This document shows, piece after piece, positions 12,101 through 24,485 of a stretch of 64,000 nucleotides of DNA. The DNA lies in assembly GCA_036971615.1 (NCBI GenBank), contig JAYKKR010000008.1, forward strand, positions 1,178,001 to 1,242,000. The letters run 5' to 3'. The position numbers were made by a program, and so were the translations under genes. Under the pieces are notes generated by a model, which made no database searches, was not told the origin of the DNA, and saw nothing but the letters and a program-made list of their open reading frames with translations. Each line of letters opens with the position of its first letter. Position 1 is the stretch's first letter. Source of the DNA: Amyloporia xantha. Lineage: Eukaryota; Basidiomycota; Agaricomycetes; Polyporales; Adustoporiaceae.

Positions 12101-12625
12101 AACAGGTCAGCCACATGGTAAATATCCCAAAGACAGATCACACACCGGAATGGCCTTGTAAGCCCGTATTATAAGACCAATACCATCTGTTGTCACGTTT
12201 GAAGCTCGGAGGAGAGAACTACGGAGAAACGATGTCAGATCACCACGAATGATGCTCCATCTGCGTGAACCTCGACGCACCTTTGCAAACTTTTCGTTGT
12301 TCCTGATCTCGTCCTCCAAGCCCTGCCTCTCGGAGTTCTGATCCAAGTAATCCCTGGTAAAGGCCTCCTGGGATGTTACCCACCGTTCTGTCTCGTCCGT
12401 GTTCTGTTCCAACCACTGGTACGGGTCGTGGACGCGCACTTCTCCCTTGGCCTCACTCTTGTACACGTCTACGTGGTCTGAACGACGTGCCTGCGGGTAG
12501 CGGCCGGGAGTCCATTGGGTTCGAGGAGGCATAGCGCGAACGGACCCAGTGTGAAACTTCTGAGTGCGAAGAGGGCGCCTTATAAACTCGATAGCGTTAG
12601 GAGCACGTAAGAAAGCACCACGCAT
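9174..12625 (-). CDS. Prolyl oligopeptidase (S9A serine peptidase)
   Basis: Cytosolic-type prolyl oligopeptidase, which cleaves short peptides after proline using a beta-propeller gate and an alpha/beta-hydrolase domain. The propeller entry motif [20 protein letters not shown] lies near 12400. The catalytic domain has [14 protein letters not shown] and [19 protein letters not shown] (about 10200-10300). The nucleophile Ser is in NGGSNGG (about 9935), the Asp in [12 protein letters not shown] (about 9420) and the His in NSGHGAGKS (about 9320). The end KAKHG-stop is at 9174. There are many introns, and one exon, encoding FADFTIG, is only 19 bases (9705-9687). Relative to family members starting MPP (here codon 32), there is an Arg-rich N-terminal extension, [20 protein letters not shown], discussed as a finding. 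The fold and triad are complete, so it should be active. Confidence 0.93.
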
Positions 12626-13064
12626 AGCATGTGCTATTTATCTCGGCGTGAATCTATATCGATACTCCCCAGGGCACAAGTTGTAAAATCTCGACCCCAA
12701 TCCTAACTCGGCCGGATTGGATCAGCGTGACCCTGAACACATACACGCTCTGACGGAAGACAGTATATGAAGGAAACATGCCTAGGCCATTCGCTGATTT
12801 GACACACCTCGAGAACCCTATCGCTTCGTATGGTACCTTCCTGCACCGTGTCCGGATGAGTTTAAATTTCCGTCAATTGTATCCGACGGGACCGCGCACG
12901 ATAGCGGAACGAGTCAAGAAGAGCAACGAAACAGGCCCTGCAGGTACACGGGTAAGAGCAATCTAATCTATTGCCTTATTGGGACATGACGCGATCCCTC
13001 TGTCGACTTTGCCAGTGAATCTCTCTCCAGTCCGAGTCGGTGGGGTCTACTCGCTGCGCCTCGA
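12626..13064. other. Divergent promoter, oligopeptidase / FLX1
   Basis: Shared upstream region of two divergent genes. Short frames at 12778-12966 and 12979-13060 have no family signal. No TATA element or other motif that I can assign. Confidence 0.45.
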
Positions 13065-14378
13065 ATGTCACAACAGCCCCCCAGTTTCTTTCCGACAACT
13101 GCTATCGTGCGTTGCTCTGTCTAGGCCAGTCCGGATCGCTCACACAATTTATCCCTCACAGGACCATGCATTTGCCGGTCTTGGAGCCGGAGTTGTTGCC
13201 GTACTCTGCATGCACCCCTTGGATCTTCTCAAAGTGAAATTCCAAGTAGCAACGGACAAGCCTCGGGGTGGCATTGGAAAACAGATATGGCTGTCGTTGA
13301 AGGAAATCAAAGCCCAACAAGGGTGGAAAGGTCTATATCGGGGCGTAGGTCCTAACATCGCAGGAAACGCAACAAGTTGGGGCTTCTATTTTCTCTTGTG
13401 AGCATCTTTGTGTCTGGCACGAGATGCGGTGCTGACGTGCCCGCAGCTACAACATGCTCAAGAGCCGCGCCACGGGTGGGGATCCGAGCTACCAGCTGTC
13501 GCCTGGCTCCTATCTCCTGTGCTCTGCGGAAGCGAGTTCGCAAATTCTCGAGGTTCGACCCGACTCGAGACGCTAATATCTTTGATTTTTGTAGGTGCCG
13601 TGACGGCTATCATGACGAATCCCATATGGGTCGTTAAGGTTCGAATGTTTACGACACGAGCCGGCAGTCCAGAGTCATATCGGGGCCTTTGGCGTGAGCA
13701 GAGTTCTTCGTAGATGAGCTATCTTCTCTCAGTGCTGACGAATTAAGGCGTGCTATTTGCGAGCAGACGGTCTTACGTCGATATATCACAACGAGGGTGT
13801 TCACGGTCTGTATCGCGGCACTTCGCTAGCGCTCTTCGGAGTCAGCAACGGGGCAATACAATTCATGGCATATGAAGAAATGAAAAGATGGGGGTTTGAG
13901 CGGAAACGCAGGCAGATCGCCAAAGCCGGGAGAGAACTGACTCCAGCGGACGATAAACTTGTACGCCGATTCCCAACCCGTACACAGCCTCGGCTCTTAC
14001 ATGTCCCTTTGTAGTCAAATACCGCGTACACACTAATGTCAGGTGCCAGCAAACTGGGTGCCCTGACTCTAACATATCCTTACCAAGTAGTCCGGTCCCG
14101 CATCCAAGTACGTATTTTCGCACACCGTGCTCGCTGGTGCTGCGCTTACAGATCCCTAGAATAATGCTACGGTCCATCTTTACCCCACCATCCCAGCCTG
14201 CATTAGGCGGACCTGGATCGAGGATGGCTTTCGTGGCTTTTACCGCGGTTTAGGCACGAATTTAGTACGCGTCCTACCGGGGACGTGCGTTACTTTCGTC
14301 GTCTACGAGAATCTTGCGTGGCTCCTCCGCACCACCGCTTCACGGAGACGCAGAGAGTCGGAAAATGGTGTTAGTTAA
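13065..14378 (+). CDS. FLX1: Mitochondrial FAD/folate carrier (SLC25A32/Flx1 type)
   Basis: Mitochondrial carrier of the inner membrane, closest in motifs to Flx1/SLC25A32, which move FAD or folate into the matrix. Exon 1 (13065-13106) encodes [14 protein letters not shown] and joins at 13161 to [10 protein letters not shown]. Three carrier repeats are present. Their signatures are [26 protein letters not shown] and [12 protein letters not shown]. Each is followed by a glycine-containing half such as [40 protein letters not shown] and [20 protein letters not shown]. The NPIWVVK form of the second signature and the GNATSWGFY segment are what point to Flx1/SLC25A32. All introns are short. The protein ends ENGVS at 14378. 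FAD versus folate cannot be decided from the sequence. Confidence 0.9.
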
Positions 14379-14932
14379 CGTGTGCAGGCGGGAGTCAAAG
14401 AACATGGTCGGGCTCCGACTGTCGCTGCAATCTGTATGTGTAGCCTCTGATAGAATGCACGAGAAAACATCCGTATCCAATTCGCTAGTTCTTAGAGACA
14501 TCTGCCCTCGTGGAGCTCCTACGCTATCTTAGTTCATCATTTAATCGTACATCGGTCATCTTTACTCGTCTTGTAATAGCATGCAGTTCTAGGATAGACG
14601 CTACTACGAACATGGTCAAACTGTCAACCACAAGATACCCTGAGTTGTCGTAGATCCCCGAAGCAATGGATCAGACCTGCTTCCGCTTCCATGGGCATCG
14701 AGATGCCCTAATGATATCACGAATGTGAGTCTGTCCATTCGTTAAGAGCATGCACGCGCGGCGGGGTAGTTTTCGAGGGCTCTGTAATCAGAAGTGTCAG
14801 CGAAATACAAGCGCAACGATGGGGCGGCAACCTCCTAACAACTTCAATGGACGTAAAGCCATCTGATAGATGGCCCCGGCGGGTGAGAGGCGCGAAGCTT
14901 GTACACCCCTGCATGCAATGACATGGTCAACA
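14379..14932. other. Convergent 3' region, FLX1 / TAD2
   Basis: Shared downstream region of two convergent genes. Open frames here are antisense or short and show no family signal. Confidence 0.5.
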
Positions 14933-15812
<880 letters not shown>

Positions 15813-16134
15813 TATAAAATACAGTGGCCCGTGACTGTCCAAGAAATAGACTGCAGGGTTGGGGCACACAAGGGAAAACAGTGACGGTAAGTCGGTCGGG
15901 CGCATCACAGATCCGATCTCATTCTACTAGTTGATCGGGAGATGGTCAAAGTTCCACACGCATCGATGTACTCGGATATCCTGTCAGTGGCAGCCCCTCA
16001 GCTCGTATTCATATCACCTGAATAAATCATAAATTCGAGAAAAACACCAAACATGACTCAGAGCACTGGTATAGTATACTGGTGGTAGCGATGCTACTGA
16101 TTAATAGTACAGGACGGTTCCGCCACCTCACGGA
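15813..16134. other. Intergenic, TAD2 upstream / dehydrogenase 3' end
   Basis: Short region between two genes transcribed leftwards. The TAD2 reading frame stays open upstream to 15908, but a CCCTGCAG acceptor-like site and lack of conservation make it more likely UTR. Confidence 0.45.
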
Positions 16135-18366
16135 TCACAGCTTTGCATTCTTCGGGAATTTCCTTATAGCCTGCCGCACGCCCATGTCTCCCAAAACATC
16201 TTCCTGGCCTCCAAGGATAGCATCGTAGGGGGATGTGCGATGATACTGGGAAGACATGCCAAGATTCATTGATCATGTGATGAATGTGGTCCACATCAAT
16301 ACGGTGGGTTATCGGTTTCCGTGGATGGACTTACATTCTCTATCAGTTTGCCCATACCGCTTGCTGTGATGGAACGTCCACCGAATATCTGTGTCGAGTC
16401 TTCTGCGGTCTCACGCCCCGTACGAGTGATGAATCTACAACAAAGAAAGAGTGGATGGTAAGCGTCAATCTAGCACTTTCCAGACATTGGCAGAAGGAAG
16501 AACAAACTGTTTCAGGAGTCCTATCTGGCCCGCCAACTTATCCGATTGTTCGCTGTACGACATCTAGACAGACAGAGATGACTGGGATGCACGATGGATG
16601 AGGCGGGAAAAAGTTACGTTGTTCATCTGATGCGCGATTGACTCCAGCCAGTTCTGCGCTGCCTCTACGCGTGCGATCATATTCGCGAGCTTCGCGCGGA
16701 CTACTGCTTGCGAACTGAGGGGTTTTCCAAATACCATGCGTTGATTCACCCATCTTCACGATAGTGGTCAGCACTGTTGTCGCAGACGCCAGCTAATGAA
16801 ACAGATGCTGGACCGAAGAAAACTAACTTCAGGCATTCCTCCACAACCATCCTCTGCGCACTTAAACTCGTGCAGGCAATCATCCACCGCTCATGGTTGA
16901 AGTTGCTCAGGATCACCTGCAGGCCTTGTCCAACCTTCCCGAGGGTATTTGCCACAGGTACGCGCGCCTTCTCAAATGTGACATAGGCTGTGCCTGCGGT
17001 AGCAGAGTAGGCTGTCTTGATGGCCTTGGTTGAGACATTGTCGGAGCGCGGAACAAGGATCACCACATAGCCATCCTAATAAACGTCAGCAAAAAAGATA
17101 CGCAAGAACCTGGAAAATCACTCGTACCTTGCTCTTGCAACCGACGGTGAAGTAATCAGCAAACACGCCATTAGTGATCCACCTGTTGAACCATGCTTAG
17201 TGGCAGAGCGAGCATAGCACACTTCGGCGACCCACTTCTTTGTGCCCGTGACGATCCATTCATCTCCATCTCTCACGGCCATTGTCTGCAGCCCTGCCAC
17301 ATCGCTGCCAGCGAATGCCTCGCTGATAGCCAAACAAATGAACTTCTTTCCATCGAGAACCTCTGGTATTACTCGTGCTTGCAGCTCAGGCGAGCCGAAG
17401 TTAAGAACAGGAGGGAGACCGATGACTTCTCCCGCCAAAAGTGCGTCCACATACGCCCGGGTACCAAACCGGGCCAATTCGAAATTAACAATCAGCTAAA
17501 CCAGCACGTCAGGCCGATTAAACCATATGTACAAGAATTCAGATACCGCACCTCATGGAAGTGATCGAAATCCTCTGCTGTGATAATACCGCCCAAAAGC
17601 GTCCGACCTTTAAGGTGCTTTCCCGGACCGAGACGCATTGCAGGAATGTTCATCTCGCTTCCCATAGCATAAGTTCTGCTGGCAACATATTCAAGACGTG
17701 CAGCAAGGGCGTACCAAATTTGCTGTAGGACATCTTGAGAGATGCGCTTCCCATTTTCCTCGCACTTTACCGCATCCGGATGGACCACATCCATTGCGAA
17801 CTTGCGCATAGCCTTCTGGAATTTCCTATGACTATCGTTGTAGAATGGGCTAGAGAATCCCTTGAACAACCAAGACGGCTCCGCATATGGAACACGGGAG
17901 GGCTCTCCCGCAGCCAGAGGTTTGACTAGTGGCTCTTCTCCCGCAATAGTGCCAATTTGAAGGCGTGCGTATTGAGGCCTCAGAAGAATTTCGTGTCGGT
18001 GGAGGCCAAAGAATGCCTGTGTAGCATCCTGTCCAGCTATTCCCAGCAATTAAACCCATATTTGCGCCAAAGATCATTTAGCTGACCTATCGACTCTGTC
18101 AGGAGGACACCAGTGCCTCCTGGATGCAGATCTGCAAACTTCGAGATATCATACACCTTAGAATCGATAATAATCCACTGTAATAGAGATCCGCTCGTTA
18201 AAGTTCTGTCCTGAATCTATTCAGCAACTGCTTACGACGTCGCCCTCCTTGTTGTGCTTCAGACCGTAACACCCGACAGTGAGCACAGGCTTCGCAGTAA
18301 GTGCCAAGAATTCATCTTCACCTGCGACACCTCTTCTACGCTGAAGGTTTGCGACCTCGGAGCCAT
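16135..18366 (-). CDS. Cytochrome b5-acyl-CoA dehydrogenase fusion
   Basis: Two-domain flavoprotein with an N-terminal cytochrome b5 heme domain joined to an acyl-CoA dehydrogenase. The start at 18366 gives MAPRSQTFSVEEVSQ, then a 21-base exon encoding HNKEGDV, then WIIIDSKVYDISKF and FADLHPGGTGVLL. HPGG and the later GLHRHE carry the two heme-ligand histidines. The dehydrogenase part contains SEAFAGSDVAGLQTMAV, VTGTKKW, ILSNFNHERWMIA, QRMVFGKPLSSQ and, near the end, ILGGQEDVLGDMGVRQAIRK before the stop at 16135. The b5 domain may pass electrons to or from the flavin; this coupling is inferred from the fusion. The fusion class is known in fungi. The acyl substrate cannot be told from the sequence. 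Confidence 0.9.
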
Positions 18367-19300
18367 GACGATCAATACACGGATCAAGCACAAGCGGTGA
18401 AGTACACGAAGAGGCTCGGAACGCCCACCAGTTCTTCAGACGCTGAGCATGACGCAGCATTACGCCGACACTCTGCCGAACGGGGTGAGCTGAGATACAG
18501 GTCAACACCAGGCCATCTTTGAGTCCTCATGCATTACTCTACAGAATACTTAATCGCACGCTGAAGGTGCTGCTACAATAATATCGAGAATACGGATAGT
18601 GATTTATCCCGATGACCACTGGCACCATGAACGGTCACTGCGGGGCTTGCTAACATGTGATTCTCACCCCTTAATTTTGCACTTTATGCCTCTTTAGGCA
18701 ACTGTTGTGCTTCTTTTCCCCATCCCGCTGTGGACGTTCATAAACATCTTCGAAGCTACGTGTTGTGACATGTTCATACCGTTGAAGTTGCTGAGTACAT
18801 ATTGCTAAATTCTAACCTTGCATCACAAGTGTATCTGATCAAGATTTTGATAGTTTGTGGAGGCTGTGCTTGACGTTATCTGAGCTCTGCTATATCGAAC
18901 TTTGAAACTGACATAGTGGCCATGCAAAGACGGAACTTTGACGAAACCAAAAAATCTTTCATGAGCGGATCGGACCTATCGACTCAGTAACGGATCTTTC
19001 GATGTGATTTCCGGGCTTCCATGACACCACCACAATTGATTCATTGCTCCTCCGATGATGGTCCACTCATTCGTCATTAATTCACATTCCAGGGAATAAT
19101 TTTGTAGCTTCCTGTACGGACCATTCTATATCCTCTGTCCGAATCGGACTGAGATGTGGGCTCATTATCTCCGTTATTTCAGGGATTGCCGCACTTCTGG
19201 CCACTATGAGTGCTTCCAGGCAGGGGGTTTCATTCGCCTATAAAAGTGGCCACGAACGCTGGACGTTTTATCAGTATACAAGCAAACTCCCATTGCGTAC
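18367..19300. other. Divergent intergenic region, dehydrogenase / STE14
   Basis: About 930 bases between two divergent genes. I see no conserved frame, RNA gene or repeat. Confidence 0.5.
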
Positions 19301-20114
19301 ATGTCCACTGCTTTCGTGCTCTTGAAGTTTTCATTGCTGCTCTCAGCGGCATACTCCTGCACCGTGGTACGTATTTTGACCGTATTTTGACCCAGTAGAA
19401 CAATCTCCTCCTGCTAAAGGATTTCATTAGTGTGGGACAGCCCCTCAGCCCACCCCAGAGAAATGCGAACAGTCCAAGTTCGATGGATTTGAATCCAAAT
19501 ATTTGAGGGCTGTGATAAAATGGCTACCCCCGCTTTTCCTGACGGTACTTTTCTTTCTACGAGTGAAGTAAGACGAAGATAAAACTGACTGTGCTCCACA
19601 GCCATCTCTTTGGCTAACATTTGCCTGCGAAACTATATTCATACTACGATCACAGACGTCCTCCCCGCCCCATCTCGAAGTCCGCCTCACAAGTGCATTT
19701 CTCACGGGCTGGATCCTATTGACCTCCGGTGCTCTTATCCGCCTTCTTTGCTACCGCTATCTCGGCAGATATTTCACCTTTGAACTCGCGGTGCGCGCGG
19801 ACCACAAGCTCATCACCACCGGGCCCTATTCTGTCGTTCGCCATCCCGCCTATACCGGTAGTATCATGGGACTTGCCGGTGTAGCCCTCATAGAGCTGAG
19901 TCCTGGGTCATCCTGGGCGGAAACCTTTCATCTATGGACTACTACAGGCGGAGCAGCAGTTGCATTCATCTGGCTGACCACTCTGTTTGTTATGTCGATG
20001 GGGATCATAGCCAGAACAAGTGCGGAGGATGAAGTTCTCAGGGCTGAATTTCGCGAACAATGGAAACATTGGGCGAAAGGTACCCCATACAAGCTACTTC
20101 CCGGTTTCTTTTGA
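19301..20114 (+). CDS. STE14: Protein-S-isoprenylcysteine O-methyltransferase
   Basis: Membrane methyltransferase that methylates the C-terminal prenylated cysteine of CaaX proteins, in fungi including Ras-type GTPases and mating pheromones; it acts at the ER. Exon 1 (from ATG 19301) encodes a hydrophobic N-terminus, MSTAFVLLKFSLLLSAAYSC. Exon 2 encodes CGTAPQPTPEKCEQSKFDGF and exon 3 begins PSLWLTFACETIFILRSQ. The methyltransferase core has the signature LITTGPYSVVRHPAYTG (about 19810-19860) and the C-terminal RAEFREQWKHWAKGTPY. At least four hydrophobic segments fit an integral membrane protein. The two introns keep phase 0. The family is certain. That this copy is the pheromone-processing one rather than a paralogue is an inference. 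Confidence 0.88.
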
Positions 20115-20336
20115 AGGATACAACTGGTACGCATCTCGACAGTGCAACTGATGTGAACTTGTGCATTAAATCGTAGCTCTACAATTCTACAGATAGCCAA
20201 ATATAAGCAAGCGCAATGTAGATAACATCGATTTCAAGAGTTCAACGATAGCATTGCTGGAGAGCGGTACTTTGCAGATATGACATATAAAGTAAAATAT
20301 CTTACATCTTCCTTTGCCGACCGATCAAAGGCAGTA

Positions 20337-23300
20337 TCATAGCTGAGATGACAATCAGAAAGTATTTCTTGAGATAAGCAGGTACAACTCACCCTGAACA
20401 AGAACCCAAGCTATATTACGATGACGATCGATTAGCATCACAGAAAATGAGAGTCACTGTCTAACTTACATCCTGAGGGGTCAACCTGCCCATAGCCTAC
20501 ATAAACACATTGTCAGTAGGTCTTTCTTCGAGGTAGTAACGATGTCTTACAGAATCATCTGTCGATAGCGTCGCATCCACCATAGCAGCCTTTTTCTCTT
20601 GCAGCTGCACAACAATGATGAAAGAGAATGTCAGCATCATGACCGAAGACCAACTTCGACAGCTGACCTGTACTATTCGACTTTCTATACTATCCTCGAC
20701 CACGAACTTCACGACTTGGACAGGACGGTGCTGTCCGAGCCTGTGAATCCGATCCATCGCCTCTGCATCTCGATCAGTAAGTAATGCGGACCATCTTGTT
20801 CATTTCAGACTCACGATATTCAACCTGGTAACATACCGATTAGGTAAGACAATGAAGCTTGGAGCGAGTTAAACGATTGACGTACAGCAGGATTCCACCA
20901 GCTATCCATGAGGAAGACACGCGATGCCTCAGTGAGGTTGAGGGCGACTCCTCCAGCTTTCAGACTGACAAGGAACACGGTGACGTGGACGTTGTTCACT
21001 GCACGAGGTTTACATGACGTGTTGCAGCAAATATTAAGAGGGTACGCACTGAAGTGTTGGATAGTAGCATCGCGAGCTTGTGGGCTCATGGTGCCTTCCA
21101 GACGGCAGATCTAATGCTAGTGTCAGATATCCTGTATGCAAACAAATCTCAGTGCACTCACGACGAAGCCGGCTTTCTGCAGTCTATATGCAATTAGATC
21201 TAGGAAATTGACAAACTGACTGAAGACGATGCTCTTCGTAGTGGCGTCTTGTTTCCTCAGATTGGTCAACTCCTCGATCAGCGCCTCAATCTTTGACGAG
21301 GAACGCCATGTATCCAGATCAAGCCGGCCAAGGATACCTTGACGAGGCTTGGCATTCTCCTCCAGTTCGAGCGCAGGAGCTTCTAAGTCGATGGTCAACG
21401 GAAGATGACATACGGGGCAGGCAGGCTATTTCAGAAGTCATTAAGTCACGTTCTCGAGAAAGGAAGGCTGGAATCGTACGTTGGCCTCTATAGCTGTATT
21501 TAGATACTGTTTGATGCATTCCCGGTCAAAAATGTGCCTGCACTTGGCCTGAATAGCATCTTCCGCAATGTCATTGCATAGCCGACAGACTGTAGCTTCG
21601 TCTGTATCGCTCTGTAGGAATTTTCCCGCATTGTTCTTACTCTTTAGGACGAGATCCGGATGGCATGCCATTTGTCGCATACGAGTCAGCCTATTACAAA
21701 TAGATTCAGTGCCGCTTGAATATACCATCAAACATGATACTTACAAACTAAATATGTTAGAATAGTCTGGATAATAAGGTACTCTGATTAGCATACACCC
21801 CGACGCGATCAACGGCTGACACTTACTGTTGAGGACAGTACCAGAATCAACGTATGTGTTGAACTGCCTCTTCGCATCCGAGAACAAGGAAAGATATAAC
21901 TCCTTCTCTTCAGGGCTGAAGTAGTCCCGCCTTATGACCACTGTACGGGGCGGTAAACCAAGATCATCAGCCCTTTGCACCTAAGTGTGACGGGAACAAT
22001 GAGATATCAACAATGCCAGTGAAAAATTGGATATAAACCTTCGTCCTGCGCAACATCATCCTATCCAGCAGAATCTTGAGCTTTTTGAAAGCAGTTTCGC
22101 CAGGACCGACCATGCCATTCTTCTGGATGGGAGTCAAGATCTCGTTGTTCCAAAGACAAGTCTGAGGTGCAAGTTAAAAAAAGTTCCTCAGCTTGAACAT
22201 CAATCACGGTTAGGCTACCTACGTGTTTCATTGGACTGTGACCGCAATCTAGCAGGAGCAATTAACTTTCATACAGTGATAATTATATCAGAAAGGATCT
22301 ACCATCACAGCTTCGTTTGTCGCTAAACTTCCAGTGTAACGACTTACAGTCGCACTGCTTGCCTACGAGAAAAAGTAAGTCAGCTCACCTAGGAATTCTA
22401 AACCCATAGATCACACTCACAGAAATAATACGAGAAAGGATCGCCGCCTAAAAAGCGAACTAGACTGTACAACTCGCCGACCCGATTTTGCAGAGGTGTG
22501 CCAGAAAGACACCATCTATAGTTACCTTGCAGCTCGAACGTAGCTTTCGCGGTATTTGTGGATCTCTCCTTGATGTTATGGGCTTCGTCGAGCTAAACAT
22601 TCACAAAATCTGGTGAGTAGGTGAATGATCTGCACTGATAATCGTTATACAGACGATAATCCTGTTCCAATGAATAGCATGCACTGGCGACTTTTCCTTT
22701 ATCATCATGCCCTTCCGCTTGAAACCGCTCTCCTGCTTGCGGAAGCAACTCTCGAGGACGGAGTAGGTGGTAAGCACCTAGAATCGTTATCAGTCGACCT
22801 CTAAGTCCAGTTCGACCGGCACGAGCGAACTCACGACATCATATTGTCGCAATTCTTTGATATCAGACTGCCTAGAATGGCCATGCCAAACAAGCACGTT
22901 CAAACCATCCGTGTGGGCCTGGATCTCATTCCTCCATTGCATGATTGCAACGGTGGGTCTACGCAAGTGCGCGATTGATGTTAGTCCACGAACATGATTA
23001 AATCAAGAGTACGTACGCCACGACGAGGTTGGGTTTGATGCCGACATCAGAAACCAATAAAGCAATCATCTGGATCGTCTTGCCCATGCTGAGGGAGTGA
23101 TTAGGCTCGAATGTGTTACACAGAAAAAGGACATACCCCATCTCATCCTGTTCATAACCCGTCAGTAGAGACTTATTAAGTGTTACAGAACCACGTACTG
23201 CCAAAATGCCACCCTTCCATGTGCCCTGTTCTTGATTTCTCATCCAATACAAGCTCTCCATCTGAAAAGGCAGTAATGTGACTTTCAAATTAGAAGGTGG

Positions 23301-24485
23301 CTCTGCTCTCTGCGGTACCACCACAGCAACACCTCTCTCGAGGTCACCCCAGACATCTTTCAACTCGGGATGATACTTGTTCAAAGCAATCGTAGACTTC
23401 TCCGCCTATATTAAAAATGTCAGAAAGAAACGATAATATGGTGACGGAGGCATACATAGGTTAACTTCCGACCCAATTTGTCGCGCAGCTCAGCTTCTTC
23501 TCGACTCGTTTCACTCCTCCTTTGTCTGGCAAGCCGACGGCGCTCTTTCCTCTGCTTTATCATCTCTGAGCGAGTCATCGTGTGGGTCCTGCTAGCGTCA
23601 GCCACCAGCTTCTGCAGAGCCGCCGATTGTTTCTTTTTGCCCTTCCCCTTGCTTTTCTGTACGGGCACATCTTCATCGGATTCTGAGTGCGGGTCATAAT
23701 CATCAACGTCATGGGGTTGCGCGTCTGCTCGGCGACGTTCTGCAGCTGCTGCCCGAAGAGCAGCTCCTTTATTAACAGGGGGCCGTGACCGAGACGAACT
23801 TGCGCCTGCGCTCGACATACCAGCGTTGCGGCTCTCGTCTGTACGAGCAGTTTGCAACGACTGTTGGATAGCTGCTTCTAACATGAGCTGTTCATCAAGG
23901 TCTTCCGGCCCAAGGTCTTCCTCGAGAACGTCACGTTCAGAAGCACTATAATGTTGATGAAGTGCTTCGGCAGCCACCTCGTCGTCGGTCTCCGCGTATT
24001 CAGACCCACTCTCGTCGGATTCGTCGATGCTAATATCGTCATCCATTTCGTCATCTTCATCTTCATCTTCATCTTGGACTTGCACCGACTGGTGGGACTT
24101 CTTAGTCGCCCTTTGTTTCTATGATCACAATCTCAGTGTCTACTTTCCTCAATGGACAAACCAGATAGTTGACCTTAGCTTGCGGCACACAAATCTCAAC
24201 GAAGGCACGCTGATTGGGCTTTCGGCGTTTCGTTGCTACGCCTTTCTTCAGGGCCGATCCCGATGATTCATCGTCGCTTTCCTGTGCACGCTTGCGTTTG
24301 GAAGCCGTGGTGGGTGCTCTGCCTTTTCTACGTTCCACAGTCGACATGTTCAGGTCATCATCGACAGAAGTGGCAGGAGTTGTCTGCTTTGAAAGTGGGC
24401 TACTGAACACGGAGGCCACAGCGCTCGACGCGTTTGATGCAGAGGCCGACGTCTCATTGCGTGTCTGCTGTCTTGTGCGACGCAT
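20337..24485 (-). CDS. RAD16: RAD16-type SNF2 ATPase with RING finger (global-genome nucleotide excision repair)
   Basis: SNF2-family translocase with an embedded RING; with Rad7 it supports repair of silent DNA and ubiquitin ligation in yeast. The N-terminus (24485 leftwards) is basic then strongly acidic ([14 protein letters not shown]). ATPase motif I, GGILADEMGMGKT, is assembled from three exons, the middle one only 11 bases (23147-23137). Later come ILDEAHN, the zinc-binding insertion [13 protein letters not shown]...[11 protein letters not shown] (about 22400-22240) and MLRRTKVQ. The RING reads [20 protein letters not shown]...ACPVCHLPL (about 21600-21400). [13 protein letters not shown] and [19 protein letters not shown] follow. 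The last motif needs a 10-base exon (20824-20815). The end [15 protein letters not shown] matches the family C-terminus, with its stop at 20337. Complete by motif content. Confidence 0.93.

Noticed and set aside
13545..13575. tRNA B-box-like GGTTCGACCC.
   Set aside because: It lies in an intron of FLX1 with no A box or cloverleaf around it.
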